Under the pieces are notes generated by a model. That model worked only from the letters and a program-made list of their open reading frames with translations, made no database searches and was not told the DNA's origin. DNA of 24,144 nucleotides from an uncultured Bacillaceae bacterium (GTDB lineage Bacteria > Bacillota > Bacilli > Bacillales > Pradoshiaceae). Shown piece by piece: positions 6,580-14,339 of the stretch; the first letter of the stretch is position 1, and every line of letters begins with the position of its first letter. Position numbers and translations under genes: made by a program. The stretch is taken from the NCBI GenBank assembly GCA_904501845.1, contig CAJGCH010000009.1, positions 1 through 24,144 of the forward strand. Reading direction: 5' to 3'.

Positions 6580-9195
6580 ATGAATAATCCACATGTACAG
6601 AATCTTGATGACATAGAAAAAGAATATCAGACAAGCCGAGAATCAGGTTTAACTGATACGCAAGTACAGGAATATCAAAATAAATATGGGCTTAACGAGC
6701 TCAAAGGAAAGAAATCAAAAAGCCTGGCCATGCGCTTTTTGGAGCAATTTAAAGATATCATGGTTATTATTCTAATCATCGCGGCTGCCATTTCCTTTTT
6801 CATCGCTTTGAAGGGACATGATACGAAGGAGTATATTGAGCCTGTCGTTATCCTGAGTATCGTCATCTTGAATGCCGTTCTCGGCGTTGTCCAAGAAAGC
6901 AAGGCCGAAAAATCGCTGGAGGCACTCCAGAATCTATCCTCCCCTCTGGCAAAAGTCATCCGAAACGGAAAGCTGACCGAAGTAGAGGCAAAAATGCTCG
7001 TGCCCGGTGATTTAATTGAATTTGAGGCTGGAGATTTTATTCCTGCGGATGGCCGCTTGATTTCTGCATCTTCATTGAAAATGGAGGAATCCGCCTTAAC
7101 AGGAGAGTCCGTTCCAGTAGAGAAGGATGAAACAGCAGACATTACAGAAAATGCCCCGCTCGGAGACCGTTTGAACATGGTCTTCTCTGGAAGCAGCGTT
7201 TCCTATGGGCGCGGAACAGCAATCGTAACTAATACAGGGATGGGCACTCAAATAGGCAAAATCGCCGAGCTGCTAGATTCCGCCGAGCAGACCCAAACCC
7301 CGCTCCAATTAAAATTGGCCAAGCTGGGAAAATACCTGGGCTTGCTTGCCCTTGGGATTAGTATCATTATTTTTGCGATTGGTTTTTACGAGGGAATGCC
7401 GATTATGGAAATATTCATGACTGCCGTATCATTAGCGGTTGCCGCCATTCCAGAAGGACTGCCAGCCATCGTCACCGTCGTGTTGGCTCTTGGCGTGCAG
7501 CGAATGGTCCAAAGAAATGCCATCATCCGTCAGCTCCCTGCTGTTGAAACGCTCGGAAGCGCATCGGTTATCTGTTCAGATAAAACAGGGACCCTTACCC
7601 AAAACAAAATGACTGTCATGAAAGCTTGGGTGAAAGGCCAACCGGAAGACATATCTGATGAGGTTTCCCTTGGAATCAAATCATTGCTCCGTTTGGGCGC
7701 ACTTGCCTCAAACGGGACAGTCGAAATCATCGATGGCGAAGAAAAACATATAGGCGACCCAACGGAAACAGCCATTCTTGCTGCAGCATTAAAGATGAAC
7801 ATGACAAAGGAACAACTCCATGAGGAGGCCCCGAGGGTCGGGGAGATTCCTTTTGATTCAGACCGAAAATTGATGACGACAGTCCATATGATTGAAGGAA
7901 AACCCTATGCTCTCACAAAAGGCGCCTTTGATGTACTCTTAACACGATGCAAAACCGGCGATTTTGAAGCAGCTAAGGAAGTCAATAACCAAATGACCGC
8001 TGAAGCCATGCGAGTCCTTGCAGTTGCTTATAAGGAGCTAGACAGCGTCCCCCATGTCTTGAACAGTGATGAGATAGAAAAGGACCTTCACTTTGTTGGT
8101 CTATTAGGGATGATTGATCCGCCGCGGCAAGAAGCAAAGGATGCGGTTACGATTTGTAAAAAGGCCGGCATTAGGCCAGTCATGATTACGGGTGACCATA
8201 TTGGCACAGCCAATGCTATCGCAAAAGATCTAGGCATCTTAAATGCCGGACAAAAATCAATCACTGGCACAGAACTTGATCAAATGGACGACCAAGCATT
8301 AAATGAATCCATTGATCAATACTCTGTCTATGCGCGTGTATCCCCGGAAGATAAAATCCGTATCGTCCGCGCCTGGCAGCAAAAAGGCGCTATCGTCTCC
8401 ATGACTGGCGATGGCGTCAATGATGCTCCAGCACTGAAAGCAGCCGACATTGGCTGCGCAATGGGCATCACCGGAACGGATGTTGCCAAAGGGGCTTCGG
8501 ACATGATTTTAACGGATGATAATTTCGCGACCATTGTCGATGCGGTGAAAGAGGGGCGGGGAACGTACGATAATATCCGTAAGGCAATCCAATTCTTGCT
8601 TGGAACGAATATGGGGGAAATATTTATCGTCTTCATTGCCATGATTATTTGGCAGCAAACACCGCTCCTTGCGATACATTTGCTTTGGCTGAACTTAGTA
8701 ACCGATGGCCTGCCCGCTCTTGCTCTCGGGATGGAACCCGTTGAAGAGGATATTATGGAGCGGAAGCCGAAACCTAAAGAGGAAGGAATATTTGCTGGCG
8801 GTCTGATGATTCGGATTGTTTTGCAAGGGCTTATGTTTGCCATCCTTTCCTTGATTGGTTTTTATATAGCTGGTGTCAATCTGCACTCATTAGGTGCGGC
8901 TCAAACGATGGCATTTCTTGTGCTATCCCTTTCCCAGCTGTTCCATGTATTGAATGTCCGCACAACAAAATCTATTTTCAAATCTAATATACGGGAAAAT
9001 AAGTACATGATTCTTGCCCTGCTGGTATCCCTGCTATTGATTGTTGTGATTGTATTCGTTCCGCCGCTTGCTTATATCTTTGAAATTACCCAGCTTCCTT
9101 TACCTTACTATCTCATTGCGGTATTACTGGGCATTGTTCCTTTGATTGTCATTGAGATTGAAAAACGGATTAGAGGGAAAAGAAAGACATCGTAA
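6580..9195 (+). CDS. Calcium-transporting P-type ATPase (SERCA type, YloB/LMCA1-like)
   Basis: An 871-residue P2A ATPase of the plasma membrane that expels Ca2+ using ATP. The N-terminal cation-ATPase segment (10-60) is followed by TM1-2, the actuator domain with TGES (174-177), TM4 with AAIPEGLP (288-295), the phosphorylation site SDKTGT with Asp334, the nucleotide-binding KGAF (447-450), MIDPPR (511-516), TGD (537-539) and the hinge TGDGVNDAP (609-617). The C-terminal membrane half carries GTNMGEIF in TM5 and LNLVTDGLPALALG in TM6. These keep the Asn/Glu and Asn/Asp Ca2+-ligand positions of SERCA site II, together with Glu292 of TM4. Length is close to B. subtilis YloB (about 890) and Listeria LMCA1 (about 880). 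The ATG follows GGAGG by 7 bases, and that GGAGG is locked in the hairpin just upstream. The gene appears monocistronic. Confidence 0.95.
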   Translation: MNNPHVQNLDDIEKEYQTSRESGLTDTQVQEYQNKYGLNELKGKKSKSLAMRFLEQFKDIMVIILIIAAAISFFIALKGHDTKEYIEPVVILSIVILNAVLGVVQESKAEKSLEALQNLSSPLAKVIRNGKLTEVEAKMLVPGDLIEFEAGDFIPADGRLISASSLKMEESALTGESVPVEKDETADITENAPLGDRLNMVFSGSSVSYGRGTAIVTNTGMGTQIGKIAELLDSAEQTQTPLQLKLAKLGKYLGLLALGISIIIFAIGFYEGMPIMEIFMTAVSLAVAAIPEGLPAIVTVVLALGVQRMVQRNAIIRQLPAVETLGSASVICSDKTGTLTQNKMTVMKAWVKGQPEDISDEVSLGIKSLLRLGALASNGTVEIIDGEEKHIGDPTETAILAAALKMNMTKEQLHEEAPRVGEIPFDSDRKLMTTVHMIEGKPYALTKGAFDVLLTRCKTGDFEAAKEVNNQMTAEAMRVLAVAYKELDSVPHVLNSDEIEKDLHFVGLLGMIDPPRQEAKDAVTICKKAGIRPVMITGDHIGTANAIAKDLGILNAGQKSITGTELDQMDDQALNESIDQYSVYARVSPEDKIRIVRAWQQKGAIVSMTGDGVNDAPALKAADIGCAMGITGTDVAKGASDMILTDDNFATIVDAVKEGRGTYDNIRKAIQFLLGTNMGEIFIVFIAMIIWQQTPLLAIHLLWLNLVTDGLPALALGMEPVEEDIMERKPKPKEEGIFAGGLMIRIVLQGLMFAILSLIGFYIAGVNLHSLGAAQTMAFLVLSLSQLFHVLNVRTTKSIFKSNIRENKYMILALLVSLLLIVVIVFVPPLAYIFEITQLPLPYYLIAVLLGIVPLIVIEIEKRIRGKRKTS

Positions 9196-9260
9196 TTTTA
9201 TGAGCTAGCTCCATTCCACCATATAAAAGGTTAGGAAGAGTAAGATGTGTTAATAAACGG

Positions 9261-9288
9261 ACAGGGACTGCCACTAGGCAGCCCCTGT
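9261..9288. terminator. Shared terminator between the Ca2+ ATPase and tetR
   Basis: ACAGGG-A-CTGCC pairs with GGCAG-C-CCCTGT (11 pairs, one A/C mismatch, 4-base loop). It lies between the convergent ATPase and TetR genes, and its 3' foot touches the tetR stop codon. T-tracts on both sides are short, so efficiency is uncertain. Confidence 0.6.
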
Positions 9289-10184
9289 TACATTTCATTA
9301 CTAAGCCAAATATGGACCAATTCTTTGTAGCTCTCAAATATGGACAAATGCAAGAAATACGGTTCTTGATCAATAGAGGATAGAACCGTTTTCACCAGCA
9401 CGAGACGAGGATGCCGCTGATGCATAATCTCATCTTGGATGAAATCAATCAGCTGCATATATTCAGCCCTTTGTCGTTCATCTAAATCCTGTATCATACA
9501 ACGCTTAAGCTGGTTCGTTTTTTGCAACAGCTCATAGCGAAGGTCCCGGCTTCCTTTAGGGCCAGCAGGGATAAAGTTCTCCAGTACACCTGGTTCAAGC
9601 AATTGTATATCCCTCGCGCTCACATCATTTAGGATCGTTTTCACGCACTCCAAACAATAACGGATGACTTCATCAATTTTTTCATCGCCCTTAGCTGCTA
9701 CGTAGAAGTATACATAATGCTGCAGTAAGGAACCTAGAATAATAGAACAATCGAGGAGATACGGTTTTTTGCCCTCACCGAACACATCAGCCAATCGATT
9801 TCGGAGCCAATTTATATACAGCCATCGTGTCTGCTTGATAAAGTCTTTAACATCCTGTTCATTGGAACTCATAACGTCGTCAATCAGGATAAAGAATCGA
9901 TTATGGAAGGAGGTTGTCATATGCAGCTTCAACTGTGCGATAAACACTTCTATATCTCCAAGGTCATGGCCAATCAGCAATTCATCTCGGCGTGCATGAT
10001 GCTCCTCCAGAACAGAATCATAAACAGCTTTAAATAGCTCTCCCTTACTCGGAAAATAATTATAGAAGGTTCCCCTTGATATATTACTGTCCTCCAAAAT
10101 GTCTTGGATGGATGTATTGCGATAGCCTTTTTCCAGAAACAATCGTTTCGCGTGATTGATTACTTGTCTTTTCCGTTCATTCAA
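9288..10184 (-). CDS. TetR/AcrR-family transcriptional regulator
   Basis: A 298-residue one-component repressor. The N-terminal TetR DNA-binding domain is clear: KRLFLEKGYRNTSIQDILEDSN (13-34) and ISRGTFYNYFPSKGELFKAV (35-54), the latter holding the recognition helix. The remaining 240 residues are a helical ligand-binding and dimerisation region, longer than the common 190-residue TetR protein and similar in size to B. subtilis YerO. The only in-frame start after an upstream stop is the TTG at 10184, which has a weak ribosome binding site. It is divergent from a multidrug MFS exporter, the classic arrangement for a repressor released by an exporter substrate. A minus-strand promoter and a palindrome at its transcription start suggest autoregulation. 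The effector is unknown. Confidence 0.9.
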   Translation of the reverse strand: MNERKRQVINHAKRLFLEKGYRNTSIQDILEDSNISRGTFYNYFPSKGELFKAVYDSVLEEHHARRDELLIGHDLGDIEVFIAQLKLHMTTSFHNRFFILIDDVMSSNEQDVKDFIKQTRWLYINWLRNRLADVFGEGKKPYLLDCSIILGSLLQHYVYFYVAAKGDEKIDEVIRYCLECVKTILNDVSARDIQLLEPGVLENFIPAGPKGSRDLRYELLQKTNQLKRCMIQDLDERQRAEYMQLIDFIQDEIMHQRHPRLVLVKTVLSSIDQEPYFLHLSIFESYKELVHIWLSNEM

Positions 10185-10201
10185 ATCAAGCTCAACCCAT
10201 T

Positions 10202-10223
10202 CTTAAAATAAATTTATTCTTAG
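10202..10223. promoter_or_regulatory. Candidate TetR operator (imperfect 22-bp palindrome)
   Basis: The core AATAAATTTATT is a perfect 12-bp palindrome; with flanks the dyad spans 22 bp with two mismatched pairs, ending CTTA/TTAG. It covers the predicted transcription start of tetR (about 10222), where bound repressor would block initiation. A similar palindrome is not obvious at the exporter promoter. Confidence 0.45.
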
Positions 10224-10228
10224 TGAGT

Positions 10229-10257
10229 ATATTAGACCATTCAACCCGAGATCACAA
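10229..10257 (-). promoter_or_regulatory. Sigma-A type promoter of the tetR gene
   Basis: On the minus strand TTGTGA (10257-10252) and TAATAT (10234-10229) are separated by exactly 17 bases. The predicted start near 10222 gives a leader of about 38 bases. Confidence 0.6.
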
Positions 10258-10283
10258 ATGAATAATATCCAAGGGTTTTTTCG

Positions 10284-10312
10284 TTGCCATATCCTGTAAA
10301 AGATAGTATTAT
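10284..10312 (+). promoter_or_regulatory. Sigma-A type promoter of the MFS exporter gene
   Basis: TTGCCA (10284-10289) and TATTAT (10307-10312) are separated by 17 bases. The predicted start near 10319 gives a leader of about 57 bases before the ATG at 10376. The -35 lies about 27 bp from the tetR -35, so the promoters are back to back. Confidence 0.6.
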
Positions 10313-10375
10313 GTGATTCATAGAATTAGAGTATAAAAAATGAACACATAGTCAAAACGAAAAGAGGTTAAACAC

Positions 10376-11908
10376 ATGAACGCATCCTCCACAGAGAATG
10401 TCCGCCCAAATTATTTGATTATCGGGATTATTTTAGCCGGTGCCTTCGTCTCCATTTTGAACTCAACCTTATTGAATGTCGCGCTCCCGTCGATGATGGC
10501 CGATTTTGATGTGAAGCCAACAACCATTCAATGGCTGGCTACCGGATATATGCTCGTTAACGGGATACTCATCCCGACTTCAGCCTACTTAATTCAGAAA
10601 TTTTCTGTCAGACAATTATTCATGACAGCAATGCTTCTCTTCACGATTGGCACGATTACAAGCGCCATTTCACCGACGTTTGCCATTTTGCTCATTGGGA
10701 GGATGATTCAAGCATCAGGGGCTGCGATTATGATGCCTCTCTTAATGAATGTTTTGCTTTCGAGCTTCCCAATTGAAAAACGCGGAAGTGCTATGGGGAC
10801 GATGGGACTTGTCATGATATTCGCACCTGCCATCGGGCCGACCCTATCCGGCTGGATTATAGAGCATTACGAGTGGCGCTATTTATTCTATATGATTATC
10901 CCGATCGCTCTCCTTGTTATCCTGCTCGCTTTCTTCAAGCTTAAAGACAAGAAGGAACCGGTTGAGACGCATCTTGACCAATTATCTGTCCTTTTATCCT
11001 CTATCGGTTTTGGAGGGTTATTGTACGGGTTCAGCTCTGCCGGTGATAAGGGTTGGGATTCTCCACTTGTCTATGGCACCATTATTGTCGGTGTCATCGG
11101 TATCATTAGCCTTGTCGTGCGGCAGGCTCTGATTGATAAGCCGATGCTTGATTTCCATGTATACAAATACCCGATGTTTGCGCTGTCTTCTGTAATAGCC
11201 ATCGTCATCAATATGGCCATGTTTTCAGCCATGATTCTTATGCCGATTTATCTGCAAACCCTGCGGGGCATCTCGCCTTTCGATTCAGGACTCTTAATGC
11301 TCCCAGGCGCAATCATTATGGGGATTATGTCACCAATCACCGGCAAACTGTTTGATAAATTCGGCGGGCGTTTCTTGGCGGTTATCGGCCTAACGATAAC
11401 CGTGGTAACCACTTACTTTTTCTACAATCTATCAATGGACACGGAGTACTCTTCCTTAGTAGTCCTTTATTCTATCCGTATGCTCGGCATGTCGATGGTC
11501 ATGATGCCTGTTGTCACGAACGGGATGAACTCCTTGCCAGCGAGGCTGAACCCGCATGGAACAGCCATTAACAATACATTGAATCAAGTATCAGCAGCCA
11601 TTGGCTCCGCCCTGCTCGTCTCCGTCATGTCTTCTCGTGCCAAGCATCATGCAGAGGTGATGACCGAAAAAGCGATGAGCAGACTTACAGAGCAGCCTGA
11701 TGCGCAAACATTAGCCACTATGAAAGCAGAGATTGCTTCACAATCTACATTAAACGGGATCAATGACGCATTCTTTATTGCCTTCTTCATCGCCATCTTG
11801 GCGCTCATTCTTGCTTTCTTCATCAAGAAGCCAAAGCGTGCCGATCAATCGGCACCTGCCCATTCAATGACTGATACCAAACCATTGTCCCCTCATACGG
11901 AACAATAA
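10376..11908 (+). CDS. MFS drug exporter, DHA2 (EmrB/QacA) family
   Basis: A 510-residue inner-membrane proton antiporter with about 14 predicted transmembrane helices. The DHA2 signatures are present: LNSTLLNVALPSM (28-40, motif D1), the TM2-3 loop YLIQKFSVRQLF (71-82, motif A position), IGRMIQASGAAIMMPL (107-122, motif B) and APAIGPTLSGWI (150-161, motif C, the antiporter motif). The C-terminus is a hydrophilic tail of about 30 residues. The family exports lipophilic drugs, dyes or bile acids; B. subtilis LmrB and MdtP are relatives. The substrate here is unknown. The ATG has AGAGG 8 bases upstream. The divergent TetR gene is the likely repressor. A bidirectional terminator follows directly, so the gene stands alone. 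Confidence 0.93.
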   Translation: MNASSTENVRPNYLIIGIILAGAFVSILNSTLLNVALPSMMADFDVKPTTIQWLATGYMLVNGILIPTSAYLIQKFSVRQLFMTAMLLFTIGTITSAISPTFAILLIGRMIQASGAAIMMPLLMNVLLSSFPIEKRGSAMGTMGLVMIFAPAIGPTLSGWIIEHYEWRYLFYMIIPIALLVILLAFFKLKDKKEPVETHLDQLSVLLSSIGFGGLLYGFSSAGDKGWDSPLVYGTIIVGVIGIISLVVRQALIDKPMLDFHVYKYPMFALSSVIAIVINMAMFSAMILMPIYLQTLRGISPFDSGLLMLPGAIIMGIMSPITGKLFDKFGGRFLAVIGLTITVVTTYFFYNLSMDTEYSSLVVLYSIRMLGMSMVMMPVVTNGMNSLPARLNPHGTAINNTLNQVSAAIGSALLVSVMSSRAKHHAEVMTEKAMSRLTEQPDAQTLATMKAEIASQSTLNGINDAFFIAFFIAILALILAFFIKKPKRADQSAPAHSMTDTKPLSPHTEQ

Positions 11909-11962
11909 TATAGAAGAAGCCGCAATTGATTAACCATATCAAAGCGGCTTCCTTCTTCTATA
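11909..11962. terminator. Bidirectional terminator between MFS exporter and binding protein
   Basis: TATAGAAGAAGCCGC (11909-11923) pairs with GCGGCTTCCTTCTTCTATA (11944-11962), allowing for a four-base bulge on the 3' side. It separates two convergent genes, and the T/C-rich arm gives a U-rich end on the plus strand. Confidence 0.75.
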
Positions 11963-11968
11963 CTTTCC

Positions 11969-13519
11969 TTATTCCATCCGCCAATTTTCTGCACCTTTCA
12001 GTATGGATAGAGGATACGCAAATGGAGCTATGTCATCTCCTAATAAAAGGCCTTCCTTCACGAAATACACTTGCGGGACGTTGACGAGCCAGACAATCGG
12101 CACATCTTCAAGCGCCAGTTCCTCCGCCTTTTTCCAATCCGCAAAATCTCCGCTTAGAAAAGCTTTTTCAATGGCATCATCCACCAACACTGATTCATAC
12201 AAACTTGGATTTCCATATTCAATTCCACGGTTAGTCGAATGATACAGATAAAAGATATCATATGGATTGTACGATGCTGTTTTCACTAAGGATGCACCTG
12301 ATTGCATGCTCTTTTTCATGTCTGGCCATGTTCTTTCTTGAATAATAATCTTTATTCCCAGTTCAGCTAGTTGCTCTTTCAGTTCAAGAGCCATGGCCTT
12401 ATAGATAGAGTCATCAAACGGATAAGCAACGTTGAAGATTGCTTTTTTCCCCTCCCTCTCGAGAATACCGTCATTATCAGAATCCGCCCAGCCTCCTATC
12501 CTTAATAGCTCTTCTGCCAGGTCTTCATTCCGCTCCGCTTTCATCGATTGACCCCATGGCAGGCCGCAAGCTGCACTCACTGATGATTGTCCATATCCAT
12601 TCAGTACTTTCTCCACGATTTTTTCTCGGTCCACCCCTGTCTGGATAGCCTGTCGTATAGCAGGGTCCATCGTGACATCATTGCCTGCTGCTGCACCATT
12701 TAAAGAAGCTCCCGCTGGAATCGTCACGAGCGAAAGCCCTCGATTATCTCCTCCATCCAACACGAGTGTTTCCATGCCAGATACTTTATCCCCTGCATAT
12801 ATCCCAGTCGATTGAACCAGGTCAGCACGACCTTCCTTTGCCATTGCATATGCTTCACCTTCTGTGACAAAAAGCACCTTGATTCGGCGAAATACTGGCT
12901 TGTTTCCATAATATCCATCATTGCGAACAAACACTGCCTCCTTCCCCTTCTCCCACTTCACAAGCTGATAAGGTCCTGAACCGATATCGCTTCCATGACA
13001 TGCTCCATAACCAGCACTTGAAACAATCCCGATGGAGGCGGCTGTATAAACAAACGAGGATAATGGCCTCTCGAACAGAAACTGAATTGTATAATCATCT
13101 ATGACATGCGCCTGCTTAAATCCTTGCAGGTTCCCTATCTCCCCTTTATCCTTCGCCAGGTTGTACGAGAAAGCAACATCATGTGCAGTCACTTTATGAC
13201 CATCTGTGAAATAGGCATCATCCCTGATTTTAAATTCCCATTTTAATTTATCCTCGCTTACCTGGTATTCTTCTGCAAGATCATAGGCGATTTCCATTTT
13301 CCCATTCAAGGATAAAAGCGTGCTATGCACAAAGCCCTGACCCGCTCCAAGAGAACCGACCGTTGGATCAAATCCGAGCCTTGGTTCCTTCGTCAGCGCC
13401 AATACAATCTCATCCGCTTGCCTTTCCTTGGCAATGGCGGCTCCCTCGTAGGGATGAATCATGATGAAAGGATAAATAATCATGAATAAGACGGAGGCTT
13501 CTATCAAAAGTTTTTTCAT
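11969..13519 (-). CDS. Family-5 ABC transporter solute-binding protein (peptide/nickel type), orphan
   Basis: A 516-residue exported SBP_bac_5 protein. After the signal sequence come EIVLALTKEPRLGFDPTVGS (about 37-56), SEDKLKWEFKIRDDAYFTDG (about 88-107) and TAHDVAFSYNLA, the usual signature of oligopeptide/nickel-binding proteins, and later DIGSGPYQLVKWEKG. The family delivers peptides, nickel chelates or opines to an ABC permease; the ligand cannot be read. Two features are odd. The N-terminus has a hydrophobic core ending in AAIAKE, a type I cleavage pattern, with no lipobox cysteine, whereas Gram-positive binding proteins are normally lipoproteins. No permease or ATPase gene is adjacent. 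The ATG has GGAGGGG 8 bases upstream. A palindrome CGCATATGCG lies about 80 bases before the start. Confidence 0.88.
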   Translation of the reverse strand: MKKLLIEASVLFMIIYPFIMIHPYEGAAIAKERQADEIVLALTKEPRLGFDPTVGSLGAGQGFVHSTLLSLNGKMEIAYDLAEEYQVSEDKLKWEFKIRDDAYFTDGHKVTAHDVAFSYNLAKDKGEIGNLQGFKQAHVIDDYTIQFLFERPLSSFVYTAASIGIVSSAGYGACHGSDIGSGPYQLVKWEKGKEAVFVRNDGYYGNKPVFRRIKVLFVTEGEAYAMAKEGRADLVQSTGIYAGDKVSGMETLVLDGGDNRGLSLVTIPAGASLNGAAAGNDVTMDPAIRQAIQTGVDREKIVEKVLNGYGQSSVSAACGLPWGQSMKAERNEDLAEELLRIGGWADSDNDGILEREGKKAIFNVAYPFDDSIYKAMALELKEQLAELGIKIIIQERTWPDMKKSMQSGASLVKTASYNPYDIFYLYHSTNRGIEYGNPSLYESVLVDDAIEKAFLSGDFADWKKAEELALEDVPIVWLVNVPQVYFVKEGLLLGDDIAPFAYPLSILKGAENWRME

Positions 13520-13597
13520 TAATAGTTCCCCTCCAGACGAAAAGTAGATACACCTCAGCTATTATTCTCCATAGTCGAATTTCCATACAAAAAAATA

Positions 13598-13607
13598 CGC
13601 ATATGCG
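13598..13607. repeat. Palindrome upstream of the binding-protein gene
   Basis: CGCATATGCG is a perfect 10-bp palindrome. It lies 7 bases upstream of a possible minus-strand -35 (TTGTAT, 13590-13585), which is 18 bases from AATAAT. It could be a regulator site. It does not match the NikR or Zur operators as I know them. The remaining stretch from 13520 to 13710 holds no gene that I can support. Confidence 0.35.
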
Positions 13608-13710
13608 CACCCTCTTAATCTGCTGGATGAATTACACTATGGGCAGCAGCCGCCTTCATTCAGTGTCCATATAGAATGATTATCCTGCTAATTTTCGTGT
13701 ATATTTCCGC

Positions 13711-13741
13711 AAAAAAATGGCATGTCAGCCTGGCATGCCAT
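13711..13741 (-). terminator. Intrinsic terminator of the sulfur operon
   Basis: On the minus strand ATGGCATG and CATGCCAT form an 8-bp stem with a 9-base loop, followed by seven T residues. The stop codon of the last gene (13725-13727) is inside the loop, so termination comes immediately at the end of translation. Confidence 0.9.
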
Positions 13742-14339
13742 TTAATCTTCCCTCGCTTAATAAATGTTGGCGAGCGGTCTCTTCCTTATATTCATCCTCT
13801 AGAAGGTCCCAGAGAATTTGCTGTTTTTCTTCATGAGAGAGGTCAAGCTGCTTGACCTTTTCTCTCATTTCATAAAGCCAGTCCGTATAACCAATCCAGG
13901 ATTCGTCAAATTGCTTTTCCAGCTCCCTTTTCAGCTTTCGCGTTAATTTTGGACTGGATCCATTGGAGGTAACGGCAATCTGCAAATGCCCGCGGCGGAC
14001 TGTAGCCGGAAATGTCACATTCCCATCTCCTGATTCATCCACCACACAAACAAGCTGATTAGCCGGCAATATTTTTGCTAAGCTTCCGTTCACTGCTCTG
14101 CTATTTGTTGCAAGAATGACAAGCATCGCCCCACTAAAATCACTGGGCAATGCCGCACGCTCAATTAATTCATAGTTATGCTCCTTGGCATGTATACGAA
14201 CCTCTTCTGATATCTCCGGTGCAATGAAGGTAATCAGAGCCTTTTCTGCGGAAAGGACTTTTGCTTTTCTTGCTGCTATCCTCCCTCCTCCTGCTATGAC
14301 GACCTTCTTTCCAGTCAAATCAATGATGAGCGGCTGCAT
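13725..14339 (-). CDS. sirC: Precorrin-2 dehydrogenase (SirC / YlnF, CysG N-terminal type)
   Basis: A 204-residue cytoplasmic enzyme that oxidises precorrin-2 to sirohydrochlorin with NAD+. The N-terminus MQPLIIDLTGKKVVIAGGGR leads into the NAD-binding GGGRIAARKAKVL (17-29). Further on are LVILATNSRAVN, VCVVDESGDGNVTFPATVRRG and VTSNGSSPKLTRKLKREL, all typical of the Met8/CysG-N/SirC family. It is longer than B. subtilis YlnF (about 162), with extra C-terminal residues. The ATG at 14339 has GAGGAGG 6 bases upstream; an open frame continues further 5' but without a binding site. It overlaps the end of sirB by 20 bases, so translation is coupled. It is the last gene of the operon and has a terminator on its stop codon. 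It helps make siroheme for the sulfite reductase upstream. Confidence 0.92.
   Translation of the reverse strand: MQPLIIDLTGKKVVIAGGGRIAARKAKVLSAEKALITFIAPEISEEVRIHAKEHNYELIERAALPSDFSGAMLVILATNSRAVNGSLAKILPANQLVCVVDESGDGNVTFPATVRRGHLQIAVTSNGSSPKLTRKLKRELEKQFDESWIGYTDWLYEMREKVKQLDLSHEEKQQILWDLLEDEYKEETARQHLLSEGRLNGMPG

Noticed and set aside
6441..6580. yybP-ykoY manganese riboswitch before the cation ATPase
   Set aside because: The region contains one long simple hairpin but not the conserved internal loops of that riboswitch class.
6675..8843. Long open frames on the minus strand inside the Ca2+ ATPase gene
   Set aside because: They are antisense to a protein with every P-type ATPase motif, lack ribosome binding sites and give low-complexity Ser/Ile-rich translations.
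9261..9288. Repeat family shared with 22689-22730 (CAGGGACxGCC)
   Set aside because: Both are terminator stems between convergent genes and share only a short GC-rich word; two copies do not support a mobile repeat.
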